In this document: piece by piece, positions 21,895 through 33,826 of the stretch | How the letters are laid out: each line of letters starts with the position of its first letter | Numbering within the stretch: position 1 is the first letter of the stretch | DNA from: Zychaea mexicana | Lineage: Eukaryota > Mucoromycota > Mucoromycetes > Mucorales > Lichtheimiaceae | Assembly (NCBI RefSeq): GCF_025766255.1 | Contig: NW_026516816.1 | Coordinates: 29,039-93,038 of the forward strand | Direction: 5' to 3' | DNA: 64,000 nt | The notes under the pieces: generated by a model | What the model was told of the DNA's origin: nothing | Seen by the model: only the letters and a program-made list of their open reading frames with translations | Database searches by the model: none | Made by a program: the position numbers and the translations under genes

Positions 21895-24258
21895 ATGGCT
21901 GAAGACCGTAAAGCGAGTTTGGCTTTGTCCATTCGTGCACAAGAAGATAAAATTAAACAGCTCAAGACCAACAATGCCGAATCGACTGATATTGATGCTG
22001 AAATCGCTGTCTTGAAGGGCTTGAAGCAGGAACTGGACGCCTTGTCTGGTGGCGACAAGAAGAAAAAGGGCAAGGCTGGCAAGAATGCTTTTACCCTGAA
22101 AACCGCAAAGGTACATTGACTTTTTTCCTTTCATTCCAACCACTTTTGTGACAAATTAATTCCAATTGCGGGGAATGCCTGATTGATTGCTTTGGATAGG
22201 GTACCAAAGACCACAACGACAAGGAAATGGCCATTCGTGAAAAGGTGTTTTCCACCATCAGCAAGGTGTTCAAGAAGCACGGTGCTGTCACTATTGACAC
22301 GCCCGTGTTTGAACTTAAGGTAAATAGCAAAAAAAAGAAAGCAAAAAGAAAAAAGAGAAACAGTGTGCTAATAATTCAAACAATTCATCTTGAAAATATC
22401 AAAAAACAAAAAGGAAATTCTTGCTGGCAAATACGGTGAAGATAGTAAATTGATCTACGATTTGGCAGATCAGGGTGGCGAAGAATGCTCGCTCCGTTAC
22501 GATTTGACGGTAAAATTATCATTTGATAAACGAAAATGTCGCGAGAAGAGAGAGAGAGAGAGGAAGGAAAAAGGAGTATACTCATGGAAATCTGTGTCGT
22601 CAAATGGATGATAGGTCCCATTTGCTCGTTTCCTTGCAATGAACGGCAAAGAATACCAAAACTTCAAGCGATACCACATTGCCAAGGTCTACCGTCGTGA
22701 TCAGCCTGCGATGACCAAGGGTCGTATGCGAGAATTCTATCAATGTGTGAGTTGGATAGGAACTTTGTGTGCGTGTGTGTGTGTGCATGGAGAAAAGCAA
22801 ATGCTCATCTACAATTGTTCTTGCAGGATTTCGATATTGCTGGCACCTATGACTCGATGATCGCAGACTCTGAAATTTTGAAAATTTTGACTGAGGCACT
22901 GGATGCATTGGATGTCGGCCAATATACCGTCAAGGTAAGCCTTCCCCCCCCCTTCCCCCCTTTTCGTAATCAAGTGGGGATAATGATTGGAAGTGAAGGA
23001 TTGTAATTAATCTTGTCCGTTTCTTTTTCCATATGTAGCTCAACCACAGAAAGATTTTGGATGGTATTTTCGAAGTCTGTGGTGTGCCTGAAGAAAAGAT
23101 CCGTCCTATTTCATCCGCTGTCGACAAGCTTGATAAGGTAAAAATCACCTGGGGATGACTAATTATGATGGATGGAAGAAACAAGTAGTATATCTAATAC
23201 ATATATACTTCTATTTATTAGTCGCCATGGGAAGACGTCAAGAAGGAAATGACCGAAGAAAAGGGATTGCCCGAGGAAGTCGCAGACAAGATTGGTGAAT
23301 ACGTCAAATTGAAGGGTGGTAGAGATCTGTTGGAGAAGCTTAATGCTGATGAGGCTTTGAGCAACAATGCGAGCGCAAAACAAGGTCTTGCAGATATGGG
23401 TCTTTTGTTCGACTATATGGACATCTTTGATATCACCAAGAAGGTATATAGATTTTAAAGAGAAAATTTGGCTAGAAACCAAGGACCATTATTAACTTAC
23501 TTTGCCTTTTCATGTTTTTTTTAGATGTCGTTCGATATGAGCTTGGCTCGTGGTCTCGACTATTATACCGGCATCATTTATGAAGCCGTTACTGAAAAAT
23601 CTGCTCCTCCAGGTAAAAATAAAAAACTCTTCTGTTTCTTGTCATATACACGATAAGAGAAAATGGCATTTTAATACATATATGAAACATGATAGCTGTT
23701 ACTGAAGGCAAGAAGCCCAAGACCAAGCCCAACTCGGACGAATTAGACGAGTCGACTGTTGGCGTTGGCTCTATCGCTGCTGGTGGTCGTTATGACAACT
23801 TGGTTGGCATGTTCTCTGGTGTCAACAAAAAGGGACAACCCAACTTGCAAATCCCCTGTGTTGGTGTTTCCATCGGTGTTGAACGTGTCTTTTCAATCTT
23901 GATGTCCAAGCAAAAGGCTGAAGAGATCAAGTCGAACGAGACCGAAGTGTATGTTATTGCTGTCGGTGACGGTTTACTCAAGGAACGTATGGAGATTGCC
24001 AACGAATTATGGAAGAACGATGTCAAGGCTTCTTTCTTGTTCAAGAATAAGCCCAAGTTGGATAAGCAGTGGGCTGCTTGTGAAAAGGATCATATTCCTT
24101 TGGCTGTCATTATCGGTCGGGATGAATTGGATAAGGGTGAAATCCGTATCAAGGATATGCGAAGCAAGGATGATAGCCAGGGCAGCGGTGCTACGGTCAA
24201 GCGTACCGATATGGTTCAAGAACTCAAGGGCCGTTTGGCTCAGATCTATAACCAGTAA
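21895..24258 (+). CDS. HTS1: Histidyl-tRNA synthetase with N-terminal WHEP domain
   Basis: Class II aminoacyl-tRNA synthetase charging tRNA-His, about 547 residues. Nine exons: 21895-22110, 22200-22319, 22414-22509, 22615-22746, 22827-22934, 23039-23137, 23222-23443, 23525-23612 and 23696-24258. All junctions keep phase. Residues 1-60 form a WHEP helix-turn-helix. Motif 1 lies around [17 protein letters not shown]. Motif 2 is [20 protein letters not shown]. The HisA motifs are [14 protein letters not shown] and the [13 protein letters not shown] block. The C-terminal anticodon-binding domain runs from about residue 430 and ends LAQIYNQ. The start ATG sits in a good CCACCATGG context. The same frame upstream is open to 21748 but has no ATG, so this transcript has only a cytosolic start in view. 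Confidence 0.96.
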
Positions 24259-24931
24259 AGGGGTGCTTTTGTTAAATTCATGAAGCACAATCTCTGTATC
24301 TAAAATAAAATATAATCACAGTAATTTAGCAAGCGTTTTTCACAAAAAAGAAAACTCTGCCCTTTCCATGTAATTCCACCCGGACACGTAGAGTGAGAGA
24401 GTGAAAGCAAGAGCCGAAGGCTGCCTGGAGTGGGAAGTATGCCGTTCGCATGAGGCGCTGCAACATCCGAAGATGGATAGAAACAGCTGCTACTAGGCGA
24501 TACGTATGGTGCGCGGGAGAGGGAAGGGGAAGGGATAAGCGATATTAAAAAAAAATATCAATGAAGAAACGCAAGAAGATGAAGCTTTCAACGACTTTTA
24601 CAGGTCCAACTCAAAGCAAAAAGCACGCGCAACCGTCGAGATGGATGGATAGACATTATAATGGAGACGCTGTCAGATTACTTGCCTTGGTGAAAGTATA
24701 TGAAGACTACAAACTTCTGGGTGAACTGTGGTATCTATGGTGATTTCCATTTTAGGCAGTATCAAAGCACAGATGATCTTTTTCCCCTTATATGTTTCAC
24801 CTTGCCGTTTGAATATTTTCTTTTCGTTTCCTTCTCCTCTTTCGTCAATAAAAAATATCACACTGAAACAACTCAACGTGGATCCTCCAATTTAAGCAAT
24901 TCTTAACGCTATCAAGGACAGTAACGATTCA
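24259..24931. other. Intergenic region
   Basis: HisRS 3' region and upstream of the RGG-tailed gene. No supported feature beyond a purine-rich tract near 24510-24530. Confidence 0.4.
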
Positions 24932-26073
24932 ATGCTTGCTCTTGCGCGATCGGTCGGCTCCTTGGCGAGAGAAGTTGATGTCATTGTTAAGGCCCTTGAG
25001 GATCTCTCAACATCAGTAAACCTTATAGGAGGGGCTGTTGAAAGTATCAGAAATGCTGTCCTTTCACGTCCCTCTGTGGAATCCTCCAGCTCCGTATCAC
25101 GAGCGTTTTCTTCTGGGCTGTTCGACGGCATTCACTTGACACGGTCCCACAAACGCAAAGTCGACTCACAGACGAAGTTTGTAATGGAGGAGCTGACCAG
25201 TCTGCGCCACGACGTTGCCAGGGAGCACCAATTGGATATCAAGCGCACCGACGAAGTCGATATCAGGGACAACGTATGGGGATGCGCTGGGATAATTGTC
25301 GATGGTATTCTACTTCGAACGACCTGGTCAGCATGCCAGAGACGACCTTGAAGGCGCGGGAAGACTTGGAGAGCGCATGCCAAGGATTTGCACCCTTGGC
25401 TGCGTGCGTGAACAGTTGGGCTGCGAACAAGATCCTGTAGCTTCGCGGGGATCGCGCAATAGGTTACAAGAGACGCGTTGCCCAGGGCGGCGTCTCCAAA
25501 AAGAGCAGTAAGTACATACTAGGAGTATTAGCGTTTCCGGTATATATACATATAATGTTTACCTTTAAAATTTTACAGTTTTGAGACGTCATAATACATC
25601 ATCAAGCGCTACACAAGAGGAAACATCTGTTTCTTCAGAAGAAAGGTATATATACTCTATCAATGCTAATGTACTTGACATACTTTATAGCAACTACATA
25701 CTCACACACTGGTTGTATTCAAGCAGTGATCGTCAGCACCGTGAGGTCGCATTGCTGTCAACAGCAACTACAGACGTCGTTTCACGGCTCCTAGTATCAG
25801 AGTCAGAAGAGGAGGAAACGGCGCAACTGCCAAGTTTGTTGCTGTCTTTACACCAAGGTAAACAATAGATCAACGATCCATATTGCATAGCATGAAACGA
25901 GCATCCACGATATGCTAACACGATTAAAACAGAGACCACATCGCGCAAACGCGCCCGTTCATGTGATGGCTCTGCTGATGACTTATCTGACAGCACCAGT
26001 GGCTCTTGCGCCGGTGCTCGTGGTGGTCGTGGCGGTCGTGGTCCTTGTGGTGGTCGTGGTCGTGGTCGCAACT
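24932..26073 (+). pseudogene. RGG-tailed predicted nucleic-acid-binding protein gene, apparently disrupted
   Basis: Reading in order: a helical N-terminal region (MLALARSVGSLAREVDVIV, then LTSLRHDVAREHQLDIKR), a middle part TTLKAREDLESACQGF then GDRAIGYKRRVAQGGVSKKS, three further exons (about 25580-25647, 25727-25857, 25932-26073) that keep phase, and a C-terminal tail GARGGRGGRGPCGGRGRGRN. RGG tails bind RNA or chromatin. Two defects are visible. The frame changes by -1 at the GGGG run near 25275, and an in-frame TAG lies at 25438-25440. Introns that would remove them are not convincing. It may be a young pseudogene, a transposon-associated multicopy gene, or a real gene with sequence errors. 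The family is not recognised. Confidence 0.45.
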
Positions 26074-26114
26074 AATTACAACAGAATGCCCAATTACAAT
26101 TTTGACCTATGAAT

Positions 26115-28102
26115 AAAATACAGTCATCTCTTATCGAATAATTTTTTCGTATATCAGTGGTCGCAACTAACTAGAAATGAACACGTAATTTGCTTGTATA
26201 CTACACAATCAAATATGATTTGCCAAAGATTTATAATAAACATGTTGACATCTACAGTAATCAAAATCAGTTTTTGCACAAATAATATGACAGAAGGTCA
26301 ATGGAGAAATGTGAATATCATAGCTGATGAAATCCAATGATGCCCCCAAACGGATACAGCTGTACGTACAACGACCAATAAGACACGATGTATGAACCCA
26401 ATCATAAACACAGTTGAACGCATTCCACGCTTCAGCCGACCAATAAGACGAATCAGAGAAACCAGATAATATAAGGTATATTCAGGTTTTTTAAGGTATA
26501 TTAAGGTTTTTTCTTTCCTACAGTGTATTTGTATATATTAACATTTGGCGATATTATATGTATAGGTGGCAGCTTTTTATTGATAATTATCAAAGAATAT
26601 ACTGTATTGATTGGCCTTTGCAGATCATATCATGTAAAGGTCGCATTGAATGCTAATTGTTACGATATATGTATGTATCGAGGCATGATACAATAATATT
26701 GCTGATTTTTGAATAGCTGCCAGATCATATTTTGCACAACAGGAGCAATTTATAGGAACAGCATCGTCTGCACATAATTGCACCGATGCAATTTATAGGA
26801 AGAACATCGTCTGCACGTAATTGCACCGGTGCAATTCATAGGAAGAACATCGTCTGCACATAATTGCACCGGTGCATCATAGGAAGAAGATCTTCTACAT
26901 GTATTTTCACTGCAGTACATCGATAAACTGTTGCTGATGAAGCTGAAGCAGCTCGTATATGTTGTGTCATATACTTTAGCTACTTTAATAAACGTCGACA
27001 TGTATAGAGTCCTGACCCCTTTTACTTGTCATCGATTTGCCGTTGGCAAGCTTCAGAGCCCTCTTCTTTGTCATCGAATTTACGGCTGGGCATTTTCACG
27101 TTGCTTTGTGGCTTTAAAAGACTGTGAGTAAATTACTTCTAGTATCAATCTAGTAAACGGCCTTCCTACTACATATCAAATGCGAACTGGCATACCATCA
27201 TCTGTATCAGGAAGAAGCGTTTCACGAAACGAGCGGTTTATGAAAACAAATCAAAAAAACCATCGACAAAAGTGTCTTTTTGGAGACGATAACAGCTGAA
27301 TATGGTGGTATCATCGTATTCGTCTCATCGTCTTCTATATGCTTGGATGAAACATGAAAATCTGTCAGAAATGTTTTTGTCGAAACAGACCGTTTTTGAT
27401 CAAAAGGACAGGCTAACTAACCCCTTTGCTTTACTGCAAAAATCACACCGTTTTCCATATCCACCTCTCGTCTTTTAATATTGTTTCATCCACGTAAACA
27501 AATCGTACAGCCCATCAACTAAATATCAATCGACTCCTTGAGCACTGCTTTACAACATATTTAAAGCTCATGGGAATCGATGATATTTTTATGCTGAGGT
27601 GCTGGAGGTGGTAGTGCGATGCGCAGTAGGTGTTAACGTGGATAAAGGTAACACAATACTTCCTTTTTGGCAAAAGATTTGACCATACTAGGCAGCGACA
27701 TGAAGTATAAAGAACCTTGTTGGACTATATGTTTTGACCCAATGCCTATAGCTAGTAGGCTATCTGTGTCATACACTGTTATGGAATTTTACTTTCAAAT
27801 TTGCTCAAGATAGTTACAGTAAGTTTTATGTCGATGTCGAAAACAAAGGTTCACAGATTCGATCTTTTGAGAGTTCTGTTTTCTACCAATGTTTCAGGTT
27901 TGTTACTATGGTTGTCTTCCCGTGATGAAGAAAAATGCACGCTTTTGAATAACGAGCTGCTACCACTTTTAAGCTGATTTACACTCTGTCTGTGCACTAT
28001 CCAACTATCCGAGACGCAAGTATGAGCAATAGCGGTAAATATATTTGAATATTGTATCTATGGATGTAAAGGATCAAGTATTTGTATGAAGTTTTGTTCT
28101 TT
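26115..28102. other. AT-rich repeat-bearing spacer
   Basis: No gene. Holds the 43-bp tandem repeat at 26745-26890 and, at about 27210-27260, a CGTTTCACGAAACG palindrome. The rest is AT-rich. Confidence 0.45.
26745..26890. repeat. 43-bp tandem repeat with embedded palindrome, about 3.3 units
   Basis: Units share ATAGGAAGAACATCGTCTGC, then ACATAATTGCACCGGTGCA. The TGCACCGGTGCA core is a perfect 12-bp palindrome in the later units. The first unit has CACCGATGCA in its place. The last unit degenerates. Confidence 0.85.
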
Positions 28103-31071
28103 TCAATTAATTAATGTTTTCAATCCAGTTTTCGAATTGAACTGGGCTGCCGGTTCTTCGTCGTCAACTTCATCAGTTTGTTCGTCATCTTCTTCCTGAT
28201 TGCTAATGGTGGTTGATACAGATCGTAGCCCTGCTGCAATTTTAGTAAGACGAGTTTTCTGCTCTTCGTACCAACGCTTAGCCCCCACGAGCTTCTGCTT
28301 GCAAACACCGATTGTCCCAAGGTCTTCGTCCGAAATATTAACCCCAACCTCGGGATCCTTGGCAGCAGCTGTGAGGTTGTTAACGACGTCGTTTCCATAT
28401 CTCAGCACCGAAATTGCTTCGTCCTATAATATGTGTTTATATCTGTAATGAGAGCGAATCCAAAAAGAACCTAATATAATACTGTGCAGACCTTCAACAT
28501 ATGCGACTCTTCTTTAGCTCTCAGATAGCCATGTAAAGCATCGTAAGGTAGCCCATCACCTATGGTATTAAGAAGATTGGCATGCTTTCTGAACTGGCTG
28601 TTTTTCGCCAATATACTAGAAACACTGTACTCAAATGGGCTCAAGCCTGAAAAACATTTATTGCGGTTTGTGAGAAAAAAACAGTAGAAAAATATGTAGA
28701 GCATGTCTTTTACCTATCACCGAATGTTTTCTAGCGACGTTATTATAACTATCCGAGCATTTTTGGACGGGCTGGATCTTTTTGGCCTGAAAGATTTGAG
28801 TACGGTTGTGACCTTTGTAGAGATGTATTATCTATTTAGTGAGTAACTAGGCATATAGTTTAGGAAAGGAAGAAAAGAAAAGAACAGGAAATATGTATCC
28901 TTACCGTTGCCTTGCTTCTTGAATGCTCGATCAATGATGTCATAGATTGAAACGGCTACACGAAGAATTTCATATGCATTGCTAACTTTTTTTTTGGTTC
29001 GTCCACTTTCTGTGATGGGATCAGATTTTGCAAGTGCTATGCGTTCGTTCCATTTTTGTAAAAAAAACTTCTAGCTTATCCAAATAGTTGGCATCACGAA
29101 GGGCTTTTTCGGCGTCGTTTAGCAATCGAAGGGCGCGCGCATGTTTCCGTTGGATTGTAAAACCTTAAATATTTGCGTTAATATATAGTGCCATCCTCTT
29201 TTAAGGCTTTAGCAATTATATATAATGATTTTATGTACCAATGTTGTCAATTTTTCTTTTGCGAAAAACTCGAGCGCAATAGTAAAGGCGAGTCGCCTGT
29301 TGAGAGACGACATAGTACGTGTGATGGATACAAAACCGTTGAGGTATGACCACATTCGCTCTAGTCACTCGCCATCGATCATGCCAAAGCCTTTTACCAA
29401 ACGAGGATGAAATTGAATTTGGCAAGCAACATTGTGTCCGGTAATATGAAAGATACCGACCGCAATGGGAACATCTTCGATGTCCTTCAACTCTGGTGTT
29501 TTCTAGAAAATTATGTTAGGATGTGGACACCGTGCACATGAGGTAAGTTATAAGTAGTACCTTTAAAGCAGTTCGTAGCTTACAACCAACATCGTACATA
29601 ATACGAATGTTGTTTCCGTACAGTTCGTTGTATGTCACTTTTTTCAAGACACTAAGAACATAGGTATAACTAAACGTACACAGAGTGAGTACTTTATACA
29701 TGACCAGACAATAAAGAGGAACAGCAAGCTAAATACCGTTCGCCTTTGCTACGCATATCGACTATAGCAATCGGATAGCCGTGGCGACCACAGGTACACG
29801 CAAAAGCACCGGTTTAATCAAGACCCTTGGTCGATCCGTCTTGCTTTTCAAGCGCGCCAAAAGAGGCACAGCCATCTTTAGCCTTATACATGTAATCAAT
29901 ATAACTGTATTAGATACTGTTACATGACTCTCAGAATATATATCTTACCGATTCATTATAAGGGATGAGCGTTTCATCGTTAACCCAGAGCATGTTCACT
30001 TCTTCTTCATCTTTAAACTTTACACCCTGGACATCCTTTACGTGACGAAAGCGCCGTAGCTGGAAGCTTCCGTCTAGTGCTATAGTCTTTTCGTGCTCCT
30101 ACCATAGATTTAACCATGACAACCATAAAAATATGTAGGCATACTTTTGTATATCTTAATTTTAAATCAAAAAAATTGAATCACTACAGTACCACGTATC
30201 TGCAACCTGGGCAGACATTGTTCTCTACACCGAACTCTTTCCTCAACTGCTTTTTCAAGCTTAGAAGTATTCTGCCAAAGATAGGCAGCGCATCGTTCAA
30301 GCGAGACTTGAGAGAAGCAGGAACCTAAAAAAACAAAAAGTACATTTAAAAGGTCGCTAGATGAAAGATTGCCCAGAAAAAGTAATACCTCTTGCTCAAA
30401 ATCTGCTTGTAGCCATTTTGCAATATTGTGCACAGAGACGCGGCAAATGTAATGCAAATTGTGATTTGTCTGCATCGACTTGATATGCACTGCATGGCCG
30501 GGGGCTTTTGGCGTCAGAGGAACCTTATGACTGCGCATTAGCACCAAAGGCAAACCGTAGTCAGGGCACGACTTGCAGTATTCGATGTCAAACTGTCGAA
30601 TACCTAGAAAAAACAAGGGTATTATTTACTTATAAAGTATCCCAAAACCTATACTTACCGCACTTAAAAGATACAGGCGACAGCCTTGTGGGCTTTTTTA
30701 TCAGCAGCGCAACCGCAAATCTTATGGATGGCAGGCTCGAGTGCCTATGAGACCGGTGCTTGCTTATACCCTTCTTTATAGACTTTGAGCAACGCAGGAA
30801 AAAGGTTAGACCAGCGTACTGCACGCTTGGCAGCTGCAGTCTGACATCTTGGCAGATCGTCAACATGGTCCGCTTCATCATCAGTTGACCATCCGTCAGA
30901 TGGAGAAGAATTAGCTGGCAGTGATGATGCTCGAATTTCGAATGGCGTGGTTATATCACTTGCAGTCGACTTATTGACCGTGCTTGTCAATCTGATAAGC
31001 TTCTTCCCTTTATCCGAGAATTGATAGGCTTTTGTTGTTTGTTTACGCTTTTGACGTATATTGGGAGACAT
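28103..31071 (-). pseudogene. KDZ (Kyakuja-Dileera-Zisupton) transposase, degenerate
   Basis: A multi-exon transposase reading right to left from MSPNIRQKRKQTTK (31071). Family-like blocks occur in the expected order: RWSNLFPALLKVYKEGYKQ; a cysteine cluster (CGCAADKKAHKAVACIF, EYCKSCPDYGLPLVLM, VPLTPKAPGHAV); NNVCPGC; EKTIALDGSFQLRRFRHV; a block near 29815 where LD-x-TG has a stop in place of Glu; MRSKGER; NIRIMYDVGCKL; FHITGHNVACQIQFHPR; VKGFGMIDGE then RMWSYLNGF; and an acidic C terminus. In-frame stops lie at 30747, 30666, 29816 and 29367, so the gene is inactive even though spacing is preserved. KDZ elements are cut-and-paste DNA transposons common in fungi. Exon edges (for example AG at 30602 and GT sites near 30650) are approximate. 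Confidence 0.8.
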
Positions 31072-31880
31072 GCTTATTTGCGCTGATAATAGGAAATTCA
31101 GGCACACTCAGCCACTTTCTGTGTGAGCGGAAAACTCATTAGCCGTACACGCATAATTTGCGGCGCGGATTTGCGGTTTGCAAATTTTGGGTCAGTATTC
31201 TTTTCATTGCGGAATCATTGTTCCTAGGACGAAGTTCAGTCGCTCATGTGACAAACTCGTTCCCTTATTTTTACCGCCTACCTAGCCGTTTCAAAAAAAT
31301 CACGGAAACGGATTTCGGAAATTACTTTCTCCGAACGGTTAATCATGTAACCGAACCAAAATCCGTTTTTTCAGAAAACAATGCTAATCAAGCTCTGATT
31401 GATAAATAACTATGAGATTACTACTGCTATGTCCGCACGCACACTATATAAAATGACATGCTATGTACTGTAGCCTTTTCTGTTATATTATCTCAGCTTC
31501 TCTACCTGCATTATGTAGAAAAATGGTTTTTTTTCATGGAACCTTCCATCCCTGGACGGTTAGCATCATTCTCTTGCAGTGTCCATGCTGATAAATCCAA
31601 CCGGTATTTCTCTCATAATAGTCCATTCATCATCTTGCTGACAATAATAAACTTTAGCCAATAGCTTGTGATATTTAAAGTCAATCCACATCAATATACA
31701 GTAGATTTTTTCACTGATTGGAGCGAAGATAAGCCTGTAGTATCGTGCTGTAAACCAGGCTGTTGTTATACTACACAGCCACTTAGTGCGTAGTATAGTG
31801 TCTCTGGTGGCTGACTTGAAATTCCAAAAAAACTGTGGGGGGAAGGAGTTGGAGCGTGGGCCTTACCAAAGTTGAAACCT
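31072..31880. other. 5' flank of KDZ remnant
   Basis: Contains clustered GCGG/CCGTTTC and GAAACGG words at 31160-31370, including the imperfect inverted pair CCGTTTC...GAAACGG (about 31288-31312). These might be subterminal repeats of the transposon. No gene is seen. Confidence 0.35.
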
Positions 31881-31901
31881 CTGTTTGATCTTTAGTCACC
31901 A

Positions 31902-32006
31902 TGCTGCAACAAATAGCCACTCCCAGCTATATATACTTACTCCTTGTGGTCGCCTTGCTTTTAGTTCTCAGGATCCAGTCTATAGCACGCCATATTTTAA
32001 TGTGAC
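31902..32006 (+). CDS. Short single-span membrane ORF
   Basis: Starts at an ATG at 31902: MLQQIATPSYIYLLLVVALL and on to IARHILM, about 34 residues. It is one hydrophobic segment resembling a signal anchor. It could be the first exon of a lost membrane protein. Weak. Confidence 0.2.
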
Positions 32007-32246
32007 ATATCAGAACAACCCATCGAGAAACGTGCGGAAAGAAAATCAGTTGCTATACTGGGAATTCTTACGTCTCTTGATAATGCTCAGAGTAGCCATG
32101 ATTGCCTTCTTGGATCAAATATATACACTTCTCGTTGGCAGGCGTACAAAGAACTATTTAGCCTTAAAAGGAAGAAAAACCACGCTCATTCAGTGTTTTT
32201 CTACGTCATATATTCACGTATGTGTGTGTAATTTTTCTAGACTCAA

Positions 32247-32545
32247 ATGGCAGCACAACAGCACTATCACCATCCAGTACCACCTCCAACGCAGCAAGTG
32301 CAGCCTATCCCGCCTGCGACCACGACATAACAACCACCACCACCAACCAGGTTTACTTTCATCTACCGCTGGTGTTGACCCTCAGCAATAACCACAACAA
32401 CAGGCAGCCATCACAGATCCTGCTGCTGCATTAAGCCAGTTGGCGTAGATCTTGCAGAGCCAACAACAGCACCAGCAACATCAACAACTGCCATATTACC
32501 CACCGTCTTCGGGTGGATGGAATCCTGACCATACGCCACAGTAAT
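32247..32545 (+). pseudogene. Decayed Gln/Pro-rich protein fragment
   Basis: After an acceptor-like TTTTTCTAG the frame reads MAAQQHYHHPVPPPTQQVQ, then (after a frame change near 32345) GLLSSTAGVDPQQ, AAITDPAAALSQLA, ILQSQQQHQQHQQLPYYP and GGWNPDHTPQ. Three in-frame stops (TAA, TAA, TAG) occur exactly where Gln would be expected in a Q-rich chain. Such tails are common in fungal RNA-binding proteins. The parent gene is not identifiable. Confidence 0.45.
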
Positions 32546-32580
32546 ACTGATAAACTGATGAAACAAGACGTAATGTGTTG

Positions 32581-33826
32581 TTATATATGTGTAGAAATGA
32601 TATCTTTAACCTTGATGATAAACATGGCATAGAAACGAACAGTGATACTTACGTATATATCTTGTGCTCAGCCGAATTACTCCTGTAGTTAATTACATGT
32701 TATGAGACCTCGTCCATAATACAGTTGTCCAGGACCGCTTGTTTCAAGTACGGTGAATTTACACCATCATCATGACGTAGGCGGTTATGGGCTTGTTCAT
32801 CTATATTTCGGAAGCTAACAGTTTATTAAAATCTTCGACCTCCCCTGACTTGGACTATCTTAAACCTTCGGCATGCGTGCTGTATACGCACAGGCCAACG
32901 GTTTATCACACTTAACGTTAAAACTATCCATTTAAGGAAAACAGAAATCGGCAAAGGACGTTCGAAGCGATTCCAACCATGACTACCCACCCATTGCAGC
33001 TATTACTCTCAAAAATCATATTCCATAACCGTCTCATGGATTTACGTTTTGGCCACCCAAAAGGCTATGTAAGCCCCCTAAATGTTACAGCCAACCTTGC
33101 CTTATATAAGCTTATTTTTACGTGCCACACTGCATGAACAATGGTCTCTTTTTTTCTATTAAAGTAAAAGGATGATTTATTTGTTTGCACGTACAGTAGC
33201 TCTTTTATTTTATACAGTGTGACGCTATCCTTCTATCGCTCATGTATTCCGAAATTCTATTTGACGTTGTATCATTTGTCCTTTAGAAAGAAAGCTCTAA
33301 GCCAGCTGGATGTACCTGCTACTGTATACATGGAGCTACTAATCCAACTAAATGCTATTCGTACTTTTCAAATTGTATAAGCAAAGGTATAACTGTATTT
33401 TTATTGTAATTTTTTAAGTATGAGGAAGCTATTTAGAAATGCATTGGCATTGTGTCGGGTTCGGGGAAGGGCTACATCAAAACAAAGCACCAAAAATGTG
33501 TTAGAGCAGAACAACTAACAAAAGCACGTGAAAAAGAAAAAAGGAAACTTGCCTCTTCTTCCCCGATGTGGCGGCCACTCTTTGTCATTGATGTTGTTGC
33601 CAATATGTCATTGAGAAATTGAGTACATTAATTTTTGGAAGGTGCAAAAGGAGAGAGAGAGAACAAGCGATGCGATAATACATACCAGCCGAATTTTTCT
33701 GCGAATGTTATTACAAAGCTATTTATAGTACACGTACTCATATGTAATTAGTGGGACACTCCACTTGACAATGGGAGCAACGGTAATGTCAGCAGCAGCA
33801 GTGAAAAAATATAATGAAGCACTTAC
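32581..33826. other. Unassigned region
   Basis: AT-rich. A minus-strand open segment at about 33545-33640 (VLNFLNDILATTSM) might belong to the Mei2-type fragment but could not be joined. Nothing else is recognised. Confidence 0.35.

Noticed and set aside
25912..26112. ORF of Val/Ala repeats at the end of the RGG gene
   Set aside because: Wrong frame of the RGG-coding repeat. The frame that joins the upstream exons gives the RGG tail.
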